This document shows, one piece after another, positions 1 to 14,510 of a stretch of 64,000 bases of DNA. The number at the start of each line of letters is the position of its first letter. The stretch's first letter is position 1. This stretch comes from Calliopsis andreniformis (Eukaryota; Arthropoda; Insecta; Hymenoptera; Andrenidae): positions 12,480,501-12,544,500 of the forward strand of contig NW_027480432.1 of the NCBI RefSeq assembly GCF_051401765.1, written 5' to 3'. The translations under genes were made by a program, and so were the position numbers. The notes beneath the pieces are model-generated. The model saw nothing but the letters and a program-made list of their open reading frames with translations, searched no databases and was not told the DNA's origin.

Positions 1-4163
<4,163 letters not shown>

Positions 4164-4625
4164 GGCCGGCAGAGTCGGTTGCACCTCGCGCACGGTGGAC
4201 TGCACCTTCCTGCGTCGCGACGAAACCAGCGACGCAGCTTTCGAGCCGATTGCGACGGCGACGTTGGAGCCACCAGCGAGGTTTGAGGTGGTTCGAGGCG
4301 GTTCGAGGCTCTCTGGCGGCGAGTGGCGAGGGACCACGAGGCGGGAAACCTTTGGCTGTGGAGAATTCGAGATGTTGGAGATGCTGGGAATTGGGAATTC
4401 TGAGGAGTAATATGCGGAGTTATGAGGCTTACTTCAGACTGAATGGAGAGATGGCTTGGCGCTGCGCTAGTCAACGTTGGTGGAGACTAAAGACATAGAG
4501 TTTTGCTCAAGAGAAGTACTTACTACTACTGAATAGCGATGGTGGTGAAGTATCGATACGAAGAAAAAGTATCGATGGTTTTCGATAATAGCCATTTTCT
4601 CACTATCGATATCGATATTTCTTAC
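4164..4625 (-). promoter_or_regulatory. ANP32A upstream region with DRE octamers
   Basis: The GC-rich stretch around 4165-4340 immediately 5' of the start codon probably holds the 5' UTR and promoter. Further upstream, exact TATCGATA octamers lie at 4551-4558, 4604-4611 and 4610-4617 (overlapping). A near match lies at 4570-4576. TATCGATA is the core of the DNA-replication-related element bound by DREF/BEAF-type proteins at insect housekeeping promoters. Their role here is inferred. Confidence 0.55.
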
Positions 4626-6020
4626 TGTCGAGGGTTTTATTGATAGTCAAAATGTGGAATTATGTGTATATGCACAGGTTGTTACACCATAGAGACACAG
4701 TGTTGCCAGTCTCTAAAGAAATATGTTTCTGTCACTTTTTATCAGCCAGTAGGTAAAAGAGGAAGGACAGTGGAAAACGCAGAATATTTCAAGTGTAATA
4801 TTACAGCCTCTGTAGTAATGTCATATTAAACAATTATTTTCTAATAGTTTATCAACAAATAATATAATTGAAACTTGTGCCACAAGTAAGTATTTAAGAA
4901 ATGTGCGTACAGTCGTATTAGGAAGATATTTATCGTTTTAATAAGTTTATTGTTTACACATATAATTATAAATACTTACACAAGTTTGGAAAAATTGTGA
5001 TAATAAAAGAGAATATTACAATGTAATATAAATACTGACATGAATAGTGAAAATATAATTGGTATAATTACATATGTATCATTTCATAACTTTACTTTAC
5101 ATGTAAACATGTATGAACTACAATTAAAAATTAAAAATTATAATATTTTGTTCATTTAAGTGACAGCTATTATATATTGATAGTAATTGAGACTCACAAG
5201 GACAAACTACATTTTTGATTGAATGTACAGAAAATCTTAGCTTATACCTATAATCCACAACCTGCAAATTAGAATATTGAACAAAGTGTGAAGTATTGAA
5301 TTCCACATTTCTTTGCATCTAATGCTATTATATATTGGTAGTAGATGAGGATTGCAAGAATAAACTATACATTTTTGATTAAATTAACAGAAAACTGTGG
5401 CTTGCATACTCTGCAATTAAACATAATAAGTAAGGAAAAGAAAGTGAAATATTAGATACTAATTGGCTTGCACATATACACATATACTACATAATAACAA
5501 ATATTAGATATACTGTTTGCTATTAAGGAATACATAAGAATTCTATATTGTTGAAATACAGATTTTATGCCTCCATAAGGTGAAAAGGTCTAAGAATATT
5601 GGGAAGCTTGTAATAAAAATTCGTTTATAATTTTTACAATATGAAAGTAATTTGCAGGTCATAACAGAATCATGAGACAAATATTGTTCTCTTTTAATGA
5701 TATTCACAAGAATGAAAATAATAATTTCTTTAATTTCACACACTTTAATTTCATCACAATCTTTGATATAGATTGTAGACTGGAAACTTTAAACGATGAA
5801 TCTTGCATCAAATCATGTTTATGTAGCTACCTTCATGATTGTACATCATAGCTTCTGTAAGTGATTTTAGATCTCTACACCATAGGTCAACAATCTGAAG
5901 CTAATTGTTAATTGCCATATATGTATAAGACTATAAGGAGTATTGGGTATAATTTCAATAAGAGGTCAATGAAGCTAACATCAGATTATAAATATATATA
6001 TTTCTGTCTTTTTTCGTCAA
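4626..6020. other. AT-rich intergenic DNA
   Basis: This is intergenic sequence between two divergent genes. Apart from the duplication at 5165-5412 I see no ORF, RNA gene or transposon end. Confidence 0.5.
5165..5412. repeat. Diverged tandem duplication, unit about 155 bp
   Basis: The block beginning GCTATTATATATTGATAG (5166) recurs as GCTATTATATATTGGTAG (5322). Both contain ACATTTTTGATT and ACAGAAAA, with the same spacing. There is no coding signature. Confidence 0.6.
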
Positions 6021-6027
6021 CTTGCTG

Positions 6028-6165
6028 ATGAATGCGCATTACGCTTCAGGAAACATAAAACAGATGGAGCTATGTACTTCCTATATATTTTCATCCTTCC
6101 GTAACGCATGCGCATTGCGGTTGAGCGGAGATAAAAGAGATAAAGCTATATACTTCCTGCGTCTG
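6028..6165 (+). promoter_or_regulatory. Duplicated NRF-1-like/ETS-like motif block, candidate promoter of the 6768-8220 gene
   Basis: Two copies about 75 bp apart each carry a palindromic NRF-1-like core (AATGCGCATTACGC at 6031; CATGCGCATTGCGG at 6107). Each core is followed by a TACTTCCT ETS-like site (6075 and 6151). NRF-1 plus ETS sites are typical of TATA-less housekeeping promoters. The block lies 600 bp upstream of the coding exon and on the right side to drive it. Confidence 0.45.
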
Positions 6166-6767
6166 GGATCTTGCTGCATGCTTAGAATCAATTATTTAAA
6201 TTATTTACAAGTCGACTTTGATTATTGTTTATATTTCAGCTATTTTGTCGTATTTATAAAGAGTAGGTTAGGTTAGGATTAAGTTAGAGTCAGGTACTTA
6301 AATTATCAAAAATTAGACAATAATTATCAGAAACTAATAGAATGTCTAATAGAATGTATATATTTTTATTTCGTTTTATTATTATACCTAATTAAATCAA
6401 TGGAATTAAAAAAAAATGGTGTCGTTGGCCTAACCACAATTTTATTTCTCGACTTTGATTGGTTCCTGTGGTTATAATATTAATCCCTCTAGCGTTCATT
6501 TCCGAAAATACAAAATTACTAACATATAAAAGAAAAAGAATATTTGTAGGTTAGGGTCGATCACTTATATTTCTTGTCAGCATAAAATGGCTAATTTTCG
6601 GAGCCTGTGCTTGCTTTTCATGTACTTCAGTAAACCGTAAAATGTGTAGAATTACGAATTTTATTGTTGAATAATGCAGGAATGAAGTTTATGTAAGTTC
6701 ATAATTTCTTTTAAAATTCTAGTATAAATTATTTAACACACTATTATAATTGCTTTTTTTTGTGTAG

Positions 6768-8220
6768 CATAAATTATTGCAATATGCATTTAAGTAAAAT
6801 CCAATCTTTGAAAGATAATATTGGTGCTCCTCAACAAGAATCGGGGCAGATTTTATACAAAGAGGATTTTCAAAAGGTTTCTGGGGACTTTGAAGCTGAT
6901 ACAGAAGAGACAGATTCATTTTCCTTGTCAACTGCCTTTAAAACAAAGGAGACTCACAATTCATTTGCATCTATGAATGGATTAGAAGTTCCAGGTTTCG
7001 AAGATCTTCCAAATATATCAAAGCCAATTTTATATGAACAGTGTTGCGATCTTTCAGAAATCAACTGCGAAGAAGATTCCTTATCTTGTTGTCAGGAAAT
7101 TGAAAGAAAAGACTTTGCACAATATTCTTTCGAGAGCTTGAGTATTCCTCATAGAGTTCAGTCCTGTGTCAAAGTTTACTCGCATAAGAGACGCAAGTCT
7201 GCAACTAATAAAAATAAAAGTAAACACATTGATACCAGTATATTAATGCGAAGTCCAGTTTCTACTGATTGTATTGATCTGTCAGAAGAGCCTTTGGCTG
7301 AGGATATTCCACTGAGGCTTTTGACTTCATTGGATATGGAGAGTGCTGAATATATAATAAGCTTAAGTACAGAAAATATTCAGTCTTCGACTTCAAAATA
7401 TTCTCAGTCTTCAGCATCTAAATATTTTCAGTCAATGAGAGCTGGGTGTGAAGAACACAGTTCGAAAGAAAGTTCTGAGAGATCAAACTCCATTTCAAAA
7501 CCAATTCTGCGAAGAAGTTTGCGATTGAATCAGGAAGACGAAACTATTTGTGAAGAAAGAGACATTAGAAAATCTACTTCATTGAATGAAACAGAATTCT
7601 GTACCAAAGGCAAACGTAAAAGTAAAAAGAATAGAGGGAAGAATCTTACAAGCATAAAATTGCTTCAGAAGAATCATCAAACTACTGCTGCAATTTCTGA
7701 TAAAGCCAGAGATGAAGAAATAATCAAAGTAAATGAAGTATCGGAAACAATAGAAATGGACTCTATATTTAAAACATTTGCAAAAGAAAATTTGATGGAG
7801 AATATAAATCGAGCATTGTGGGGAGACATGTCAGATTTTTCAGAGGATTTTAGTAATAATCGAATGAATTCATTGGAGCATAAAGACAGAGAAATTCCAT
7901 TCGCCGTTGGTTTGTTACCTTTGCGAACAGCTTTGGAAAAAATGCAAGCAACGCCAGATTATCAACCCAGAAAGACTCGATCCTCGATGAATGTTTCGAT
8001 AAAACATGATAGTAATAGTCTTAAAAGAGGGTATGTTTGTTCAGATAAAGTTACTAGTTTTAAGAAACAAAATAGTTGTAATTTCAAACAAAACGCGAAG
8101 ACAGTTTGCCATATTGAGATAAGAACTGCATCGACGCAGTTTGTAAAACGTCGAAGTCGAAAATATTTGCAAAGTAATTTTAATAGGTTAGGGTCGCAAA
8201 CTATTGTAAATAAACAATGA
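6768..8220 (+). CDS. Ser/Lys-rich uncharacterised, probably nuclear protein (single long exon)
   Basis: The frame is open across the exon and ends TGA at 8218-8220. A polypyrimidine tract plus TGTAG at 6751-6767 makes 6768 a splice acceptor, so a 5' non-coding exon is likely upstream. The first in-frame ATG is at 6784 (MHLSKIQ), giving 478 residues. The product is rich in Ser, Glu and Lys. It has basic clusters (HKRRKS; KGKRKSKKNRGK) that look like nuclear-localisation signals, a KPILRRSLRL motif, and near the C-terminus the hydrophobic-basic stretch LLPLRTALEKMQ followed by DYQPRKTRSS. That C-terminal pattern faintly recalls the Tantalus/PRR14-type domain, but I do not assign it. There are no membrane segments or enzyme motifs. 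Nearest features are the divergent ANP32A gene and a candidate promoter at 6028-6165. Confidence 0.75.
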
Positions 8221-8239
8221 CAATTATTCAATTTTCTAC

Positions 8240-8249
8240 AATAAATAAA
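8240..8249 (+). terminator. Polyadenylation signals of the 6768-8220 gene
   Basis: Two overlapping AATAAA hexamers lie about 20 bases after the stop codon, consistent with a very short 3' UTR. Confidence 0.6.
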
Positions 8250-8426
8250 ATTTCAAGAAAAACTTGAGTTCTACAAATTTATTTCTATATAAGATTCGTA
8301 GAGTAGAATTCTGAATTCTTTTTTTCAGAGATTTGGAAGTTAACTTTTTTGAATATTCTTTATTGGAGAAAATCATAAAACTATATCACATAAAGTTATA
8401 TATAATTTCATAAAATTCTTTATATA

Positions 8427-8850
8427 CAGGGTGTAAACAATATGTGGTAATATTCTAACAATTATAGGGAACACAAAGTGTCCTATGATATACTGACCGA
8501 TCTGATTTCATTTTGCAAAAATAATGCCTTGAAGTTAATATACATATAAACTCACAATCAGAGGATTTTATAATTTTACAGATGCCTTGAAGGGTAGAAA
8601 TAGAGTAAAAACGTCTGAATACATTTTGTCGTATCTTGAATTTTTAAAGCTTTATAAAAGTTAAACTATAAGAGATACAACAAAAAATAGATTAAGATTT
8701 GTTTGTTCTATTTCTGCTCTTAAATGCACCTGTGAAATTACAGAATCCTCTGATTGTCAGTTTATAGGTATGTTAACTTTAAGACATCATTATTGCAAAA
8801 TGGCGACATTAAATCGGACATCACCATGTATGTATATTCTTTATACCCTG
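8427..8850. mobile_element. Foldback MITE, family B copy 1
   Basis: The element starts CAGGGTGTAAACAATATG after TA and ends TTTATACCCTG. Its long inverted arms share the block ACAATCAGAGGATT-TGTAATTT-ACAG and GGTAGAAATAGA. The same family appears at 45599-46104 (complete), 46980-47265 and 12046-12180 (right arms), and at the window end. It has no coding capacity. Confidence 0.75.
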
Positions 8851-8854
8851 AAAA

Positions 8855-9235
8855 AAGGTATATCAGAAAATATGGGACATTTTTGAAGGGTAGATTCTAC
8901 ACACGAAGAAACTGAAAAAAGTTCATAAACGCTTAATTTTTTAATTTTGGAGGAAAAAATTAAATATCAAGAGTTTAATGGATACGTGAGTACAAATTAA
9001 ATACATAAACGAATTTAATCAAAGCCGACTTAGCAAAAAAACGATCCATATTCAACGACTCTTCCGTTATGACTGTCCTTTGTCCCATGGTACACTTTAA
9101 CTCCTGTCTTGCGACGACCTTCAATGTTATCGTTTTCGAATTAAGACCCATACCCGATTCCAGGTACGGTTACCTGGCACATCGGTAGTAGCAGGTAATA
9201 GGCCAGCATTTTACGCAATATAAAATAGTAGTAAA
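8855..9235. mobile_element. Degenerate foldback MITE, family A copy 1
   Basis: The left arm (ATGGGACATTTTTGAAGGG ... AAAAAAGTTCATA) abuts the end of the family B element. The right arm is recognisable only as GGCCAGCATTTTACGCAATA ... AAATAGTA. The core has decayed and the outer right end is missing. Confidence 0.55.
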
Positions 9236-10119
9236 ATAATATCTTTTTATAAATGCCAGCGTATAGTATCTAATCGTAACTTTCATTTTATACACACAGT
9301 CCGAATATCGCTAGCACATTGTCATATCTGTAAATTCTGCGTTGTCCGTATCTCATGAACCCTACGTCATTCTCGCTATCGAGTTCTTCACTAAAGCTTC
9401 TTTTTTTCCTATTCCCACTACTCCTTCCAAACCACTCCTTCCCTACGCTCCTTCCAAAATTCGTACTGAAGAGATCATTGGTCAAACTGAGACAGCCATT
9501 TGCCAACAGAGCAGGTAATAATATTACATGGAAATTTTACTATCCTTCACAAAATAAGATCACTCCAGCACAATATTAATAGGGAGGAACGCATAGCGCT
9601 CGTTAGTCTCAGAAACAATGATAAAATTACCGTACTTCTAATGGTACTCAAGAATGGTTTCAATAGTAAACAAATCCACCGAACTTCATAGAAAATACAA
9701 AACCAAAATTCATCGATAACTGAGGAAAGTACATCATAAGATCATGAACACCAGAGACTTGTTTTTCTTCCATACTTTCAAGGCACGCATCACTGATCGC
9801 ACTAGCAAAATCTTGCGGAAACACAACATCCGTACAATGAATATATGAAAAATTAGCACTATGCTCTGAAGAAGAACGAAGAGTAGCTCGGTGAGACAAA
9901 CACATTGAAGAAATCCGTTGATCTAGAAAATTCGGTTGCTTGAAAACATTATGTTTATTTCGAAAGGTCCTTAGTACGTGTTAAGACCCTCATAAATTCA
10001 AGTCCTTCAATGGGATTTCTATAAACAGTTCCCACTCTGTCGACCACTGGGTTAGTCTTGAACAGCTGATTACCAGCAATAGTGATGGTATTGTTCCGTA
10101 AAACTGCCGAGTTTCAGGC
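9236..10119. other. Unassigned sequence with two minus-strand open frames
   Basis: Open frames on the minus strand at 9506-9288 and 9905-9660 have fairly mixed amino-acid composition. The first includes RKKRSFSEELD. I cannot join them into a gene, find no homologue by eye, and cannot rule out old transposon coding sequence. Confidence 0.25.
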
Positions 10120-10440
10120 CCCCGAAAAGGCTCGCAACAAACCCCATAACTGAGCGGGGGTCCTCTCGTCGAGCGACTGAGAGGGTCCTTACAACGCGAG
10201 CCCTACGGTTTTCTGTAGGTATCATATGTCAGAAAGAATACAGAATTAGGATATTTTTTCTCACTTTGACCTTTTAGTACATATGCATGTACACAGCCCG
10301 CGCGGAGCAGTGTATTTATAAATTACATTTCGATTTAAATTGCTGCCATGCACCTTTTATTCATTCTAAAACATTAATTGTACTTACAAATAATAATTAT
10401 TTTAACATGAAGGATAATATACAGATACGTATGAACGACG
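10120..10440 (+). repeat. Dispersed repeat L, copy 1
   Basis: This stretch is the reverse complement, with divergence, of 47268-47640. Shared blocks include the CACAGCCCGCGCGGAG segment, the run TTCTCACTTTGACCTTTTA against TTCTCACTTTAACCTTTAA, and AATAATTATTTTAACAT. A fragment with ACAGAATTAGGATA also sits near 46690. The class is unknown. Confidence 0.6.
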
Positions 10441-11620
10441 TTTATATAGTCACCTATACGTAACTTATATCAGGTGTAATAGATACTATAGCCTTTGTTA
10501 AAATTGTTTAAGGAGATCTAGCGTCGATCCAGACTAGGTGAAAAGGTGGGTGATGCCAAAAGAAACGTACGCGAATAATTTTCTTTGTCTGCTCTAACAA
10601 GAAAAAACGTTTATTTGAAAAGTCCTAAAGTTCTTGGTGAGGGGGGGAGGGTCCCGTTTGTCAGCTCCACCTGGGTGGTACGGCCTCCTTTGATCAGCGT
10701 CGTTGACGTCTAGAACAGAAAATAGGTGGATCCGCACCAATTGCTGAGCGAATAACTCATGCTGTTTTTGTGTCACCCAGCTCCAGGCTGCGAACAATCA
10801 TGCCTATTAGGAGGGGGACGCAATATCTCGCTGCTTAGCGCAAGGTAGAGTAGTGGACTGTATTGCCGACAGTTCTCATTGTCAGTAAAGAATCGTCCGG
10901 CTGGCGAGCGTACAGAAATGAGGTGGCCTCTTCTCTACGCCGAATGCTCTGCCCTAGTGGATTGTTTCGAACGAAGCACAGCGAGAGCTGAGTTTTACAA
11001 ACATGGAGAACTACGGTTGCTAGTGGAGCTAGTTCCGGTGGCTGATAACGACGGCTTATCTCATTTAGATCCTACAATTTAGTATCCATCTCACACGTGT
11101 GCATCATCTGGGGGTTTCTGCTGGACGCGGGAGTAGAGTTCGTACAACAGAGTAGAAAACTACCTCACGCTGACTGGATCTGGCAAGTGTACCGCTAACC
11201 AGTTGTCAACCAAGAAGTGGTCTCTAATGCTCCAAAGCTGAATAACAGCCGTCGGGAAGTAAGGTAATTTTACCGATTCCTAAATTACACGGGTTTGCCA
11301 CAAACTGTCCCTCTTTAAGGCGATCTGCTTCGTCTGGTGCACGTGCAGCAGCACGTGTTGTTCACACAGAACGAATAGCGTAGATCGCGAGAAATAGAGA
11401 TATCAGTGACGTAGTAATTAGCTCAGAGTCTTCGAGCGGTTTGGTGACCAAACAGCGCTTAGTGAAGTGTACTGTGGAGAGTATCTTCGTTGACTGCGTG
11501 CTGAAAGACAGACCGATGTGTCTCCGTGTAAGTGCGAAGCACTAATTAGTCACTATGCAGCGCTCGCGATCTTCTCATATCTTTATCTCCATTCTGTCAC
11601 ATGTGTGAGGCCACGTCAGA
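10441..11620. other. GC-richer unassigned region, probably retroelement-derived
   Basis: The base composition is unlike the AT-rich surroundings. No ORF has recognisable domains (the longest are about 67 codons). Its position next to an LTR-like block and its composition suggest the untranslated internal part of an old LTR element. This is inference only. Confidence 0.3.
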
Positions 11621-12050
11621 CGTGGTCACCAGGGGGACGGGGAAGGAGGTGCCGACTCAGTCGGATGCCGGGGTCGATAGGTGAATGAGAGAAGCCAGGC
11701 GGTTATATTGTACTATAAATTTTATTAGATCTGACGGAACGTGTGGTAGAGGATGGATGCCTCCGCTTGGAATGAGCGTACGAGCCGTTGCTCCCATTAG
11801 AGATGTCGGTCGGAGGGGAACCGCTGTTCCCCGCTTATGGTGGTAGGGCGGATGCCCCCGCTCGATGGTGTAGTCGAGATTCCCGGTCGGCAGATGTCGG
11901 AATCGTTGCTCCGCAGTACAATGGCGCAATGAAAGGGAATCGGCAGGATCGAAGTTGGAGGTGCTACTGCAGGTCCACGGCGGTTACACCATCCCCGGGT
12001 GGCCATGGCCGAGGAGCTCGTCGCCCGTGGCCCACCAGAATACTCTACTG
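11600..12050 (-). mobile_element. LTR-like fragment, minus orientation
   Basis: Read on the minus strand, this block contains GGGGAACAGCGGTTCCCC, then TAATAAAATTTATAGTAC (a polyadenylation-like R region). It then runs to CGACCCCGGCATCCGACTGA and GACCACGTCTGACGTGGCC. The order and motifs match the plus-strand block ending near 20040 (AATAAAAGACTG; ACCCGGCGGCTGACTGAGG; ACCACGTCGTAGCGTGGTC). I read both as diverged copies of one LTR family in opposite orientations. Confidence 0.5.
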
Positions 12051-12185
12051 TTAGTTTAGCATATGGATGTATTATTTTAAGACATTACTATACCAAAATT
12101 AATGCAAGCTGGGTACTATGTTATAGCACATTTTACGCTTCAACTTAGATCTCCTATCACCCCTTAAAATATCAAAGGCTGTTTA
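12046..12185 (+). mobile_element. Family B MITE right-arm fragment
   Basis: TTAGTTTAGCATATGGATGT and ATTATTTTAAGACATTACTAT continue as at 47112-47160. The downstream segments (CTATGTTATAGCACATTTTA; TTTTATCACC-like) also match. It is truncated. Confidence 0.6.
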
Positions 12186-12387
12186 AAAGTGGAGCTATAT
12201 TGAGCCTTTGTCTCGTTCACGAAAACTGTTGTCGGTTAGCGGGTGTCGTTAGCGGTTAACGTGACCTACCGAAAATGTCCTCGGTAGGAGATTCCATTGC
12301 ACTAATAACACACACGGCAAAAAGAACGTATGACTCATTTCGATTATTGTGGTTAAAGTTGATCGGGTGAACGACCTGTATCAGCTG

Positions 12388-12390
12388 TTC

Positions 12391-12424
<34 letters not shown>

Positions 12425-12470
12425 CGTGAGAGAGGGTTGGAGAGAGGGGGAGAGAGAGGGAGAGAGCATG
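12388..12470 (+). repeat. (GA)n microsatellite with G-run and purine-rich tail
   Basis: About thirteen GA dinucleotides are followed by a run of about ten G, then an imperfect GAGAGAGGG tract. Confidence 0.85.
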
Positions 12471-12660
12471 TGCAACGCGAACTCCTCGCTTCTGAACTCC
12501 CCACTCGGGAACTCTCCACCACGGGAGGCGGCTAGTTACCGTCACGGCCGCAAGGCGGTACCGTAGAGCTCGCAAGATAATTCCCGACACCACGACAATA
12601 TAAGGCGCCACGGAGGGGCCAGAGACAGCGAACGTTTCAGCCGTTGTCAACGATAACGGA
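12471..12660. repeat. GC-rich block related to 19220-19300
   Basis: GAACTCCCCACTCGGGAACT here resembles the tandem GAACTCCCCACTCGAGACC units at 19231-19285, each within a locally GC-rich context. This is probably another fragment of the LTR family described at 19190-20040. Confidence 0.4.
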
Positions 12661-12961
12661 ACGGAATCGTAATGAGCGACTACATAAAATGCACACTTTA
12701 TGTTGGATCTCTCGCTCTCTTTCTATTAATATTTTCTTATTATTTATTAGTGTATATTCTATTAGTTTAAATACTTAATTCATAATTTTGTACTTTATTA
12801 TATATATTATAGGTTTTAATTTGAGTTTAATATAAATATAATGTATTTCGTACGTTTTCATCTAAAACATTCATGGTTAGAAGAATAAGTGCACCATTAG
12901 AAGTAAGACACTACGCATGCGCGAACTCTGACTGGCGGGTATATAAGGATCTGCGAAAGCA

Positions 12962-12974
12962 GCAGGACACACAA
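12962..12974 (+). repeat. LINE target-site duplication, left copy
   Basis: GCAGGACACACAA directly precedes the LINE. The identical 13 bases follow its poly(A) tail at 17375-17387. Confidence 0.92.
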
Positions 12975-13343
12975 GTTACATTTTTGGGAATCGGAAGCAT
13001 CGGTTGCCCACGTGTTCGCGTCTCAGTGTGCTTGTCGGTTATTACAAGTGTAATTTGTTTGTTTTTAAACTGAATTTCAGTTTAGTGTGTAAACTGTGAA
13101 TACTTCGAGTGTCCCGACCGCCTTTTGGGCGAGATTTCACTCGTCGCTGGTGATAAATACTGCCTGAACCCCACCTAACCTCAACATAACCTGGATCCCC
13201 CGAAGCCTGGGTCGCTTGGACCGTGGGGTCCAGATAAAAGAAAGTCAAGGAAGGATGGTGACCCTTACCCAATCATAAAACCCAGGGATAAAAGGTCACT
13301 TTCGTTAACAAACTCACTAGATACGATAAAACTCAACACAGGT

Positions 13344-14510
13344 ATGGATTCATTCAATATTCCTATAGCCAACAGATTTGGCATTTTTTCTGATTGTTTC
13401 AACTCTGATGATTCCCCGCTTGACACACCGGTCTCAAATCCATCTGTTGCACCCTCCACAAGTTGCTCTCAAGTAAACAATTCAAATGCTGATAAACAAA
13501 GCCTACCTGCTGAAAAGCCTCCGCCCATTTATGTGCACGGAAATATCAATTTCATAAAATTCATTGACGTTCTTGAAAAAAAATACGGCAAACACTTCAC
13601 GGCCAAAAACTGTAACTCTAAATTAAGGATAAATTTCCAAAATGCTCATGATTTCAACTCGTTCAAAAAGACATGTACAGATGAAAACGTTGAATTTCAT
13701 ACTTATTCCCTGGACTCAGAGAAAGTTCTCACAGCGGTAGTCAAGGGACTTTTAAAATTCTCAACAGCTAGAATTCTCAATTCTATAAAAGAAGCTGGTT
13801 TGGAACCGTTGCAATGCACAGAACTCCCCCTAAACACCAAATATCCAATTTATAAAGTTACGTTCAAGACAGGTACTACGTTGGTGCAAGTTAATAAAAT
13901 CAGATTCCTAGAAAACCTAAGAGTTTACTGGGAAAAGTATGATTCACGTAAAGCATTCATCCAATGCTTCAGATGTCAGGCCCACGGCCACACTTCAGCT
14001 AATTGTAATAAACAATTCAAATGTGTTAAATGTGCTGGTGCACACGACACCAGAACTTGCACTAAACCAAAGGACACTCCCGCCACTTGTGCAAATTGCA
14101 GGGGTCCCCACCCAGCAAACTACAGTAAATGCCCTGCGTTAACTGCATTTCTAGCAAAAAGGAACAGAGACACGCCTTTCCAAAAAAATAATCTGCCTCC
14201 ATCCGCACCTCAACAGATCTTCCCTACTCACAAGTACACTGAATCCAACATTAGAAACGCACAAACCTATGCTCAAGCTGCAGCTGCTAATTTACCCTCC
14301 ACCACCAGAAATCACAATCTCCAACAACCACAAGGAAATCCTAATGATATGTTAGGAAATATTCACAATATAAACTCGTCCACCGACCTCAATATGTTCC
14401 TAACTATCCTGGAATTGATCCAAACCCATTACCTAAAATGTACCAACAATCTGGAGAGAGTAAAAGCCACAATACTAATCATACAACAGCTTGACATTCA
14501 ATATAAATAA
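13344..14510 (+). CDS. LINE ORF1, gag-like nucleic-acid-binding protein
   Basis: The product is 388 residues, intact, with the start at 13344. Residues about 65-195 resemble the PRE_C2HC region found before the knuckles of Jockey-type proteins. Three consecutive CCHC knuckles follow (CFRCQAHGHTSANC, CVKCAGAHDTRTC, CANCRGPHPANYSKC, at about 210-265). The tail is Gln/Asn/Thr-rich. The protein would package element RNA. The ORF ends inside the start of the ORF2 frame. Confidence 0.92.
   Translation: MDSFNIPIANRFGIFSDCFNSDDSPLDTPVSNPSVAPSTSCSQVNNSNADKQSLPAEKPPPIYVHGNINFIKFIDVLEKKYGKHFTAKNCNSKLRINFQNAHDFNSFKKTCTDENVEFHTYSLDSEKVLTAVVKGLLKFSTARILNSIKEAGLEPLQCTELPLNTKYPIYKVTFKTGTTLVQVNKIRFLENLRVYWEKYDSRKAFIQCFRCQAHGHTSANCNKQFKCVKCAGAHDTRTCTKPKDTPATCANCRGPHPANYSKCPALTAFLAKRNRDTPFQKNNLPPSAPQQIFPTHKYTESNIRNAQTYAQAAAANLPSTTRNHNLQQPQGNPNDMLGNIHNINSSTDLNMFLTILELIQTHYLKCTNNLERVKATILIIQQLDIQYK

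Noticed and set aside
6262..6276. TAGGTTAGGTTAGG, similar to the insect telomere repeat TTAGG
   Set aside because: There are only two to three units, flanked by ordinary sequence. Such short motifs are common in insect genomes and do not indicate a telomere.
9288..9506. Possible neuropeptide precursor exon (RKKR followed by a peptide ending RYGQRR, minus strand)
   Set aside because: The glycine is followed by Gln rather than Lys/Arg, so it is not a standard amidation site. No signal peptide or second peptide copy is visible and no splice partners fit.
12388..12470. Coding frames through the GA/G-run region
   Set aside because: They consist of Ser/Leu/Pro repeats from microsatellite sequence.
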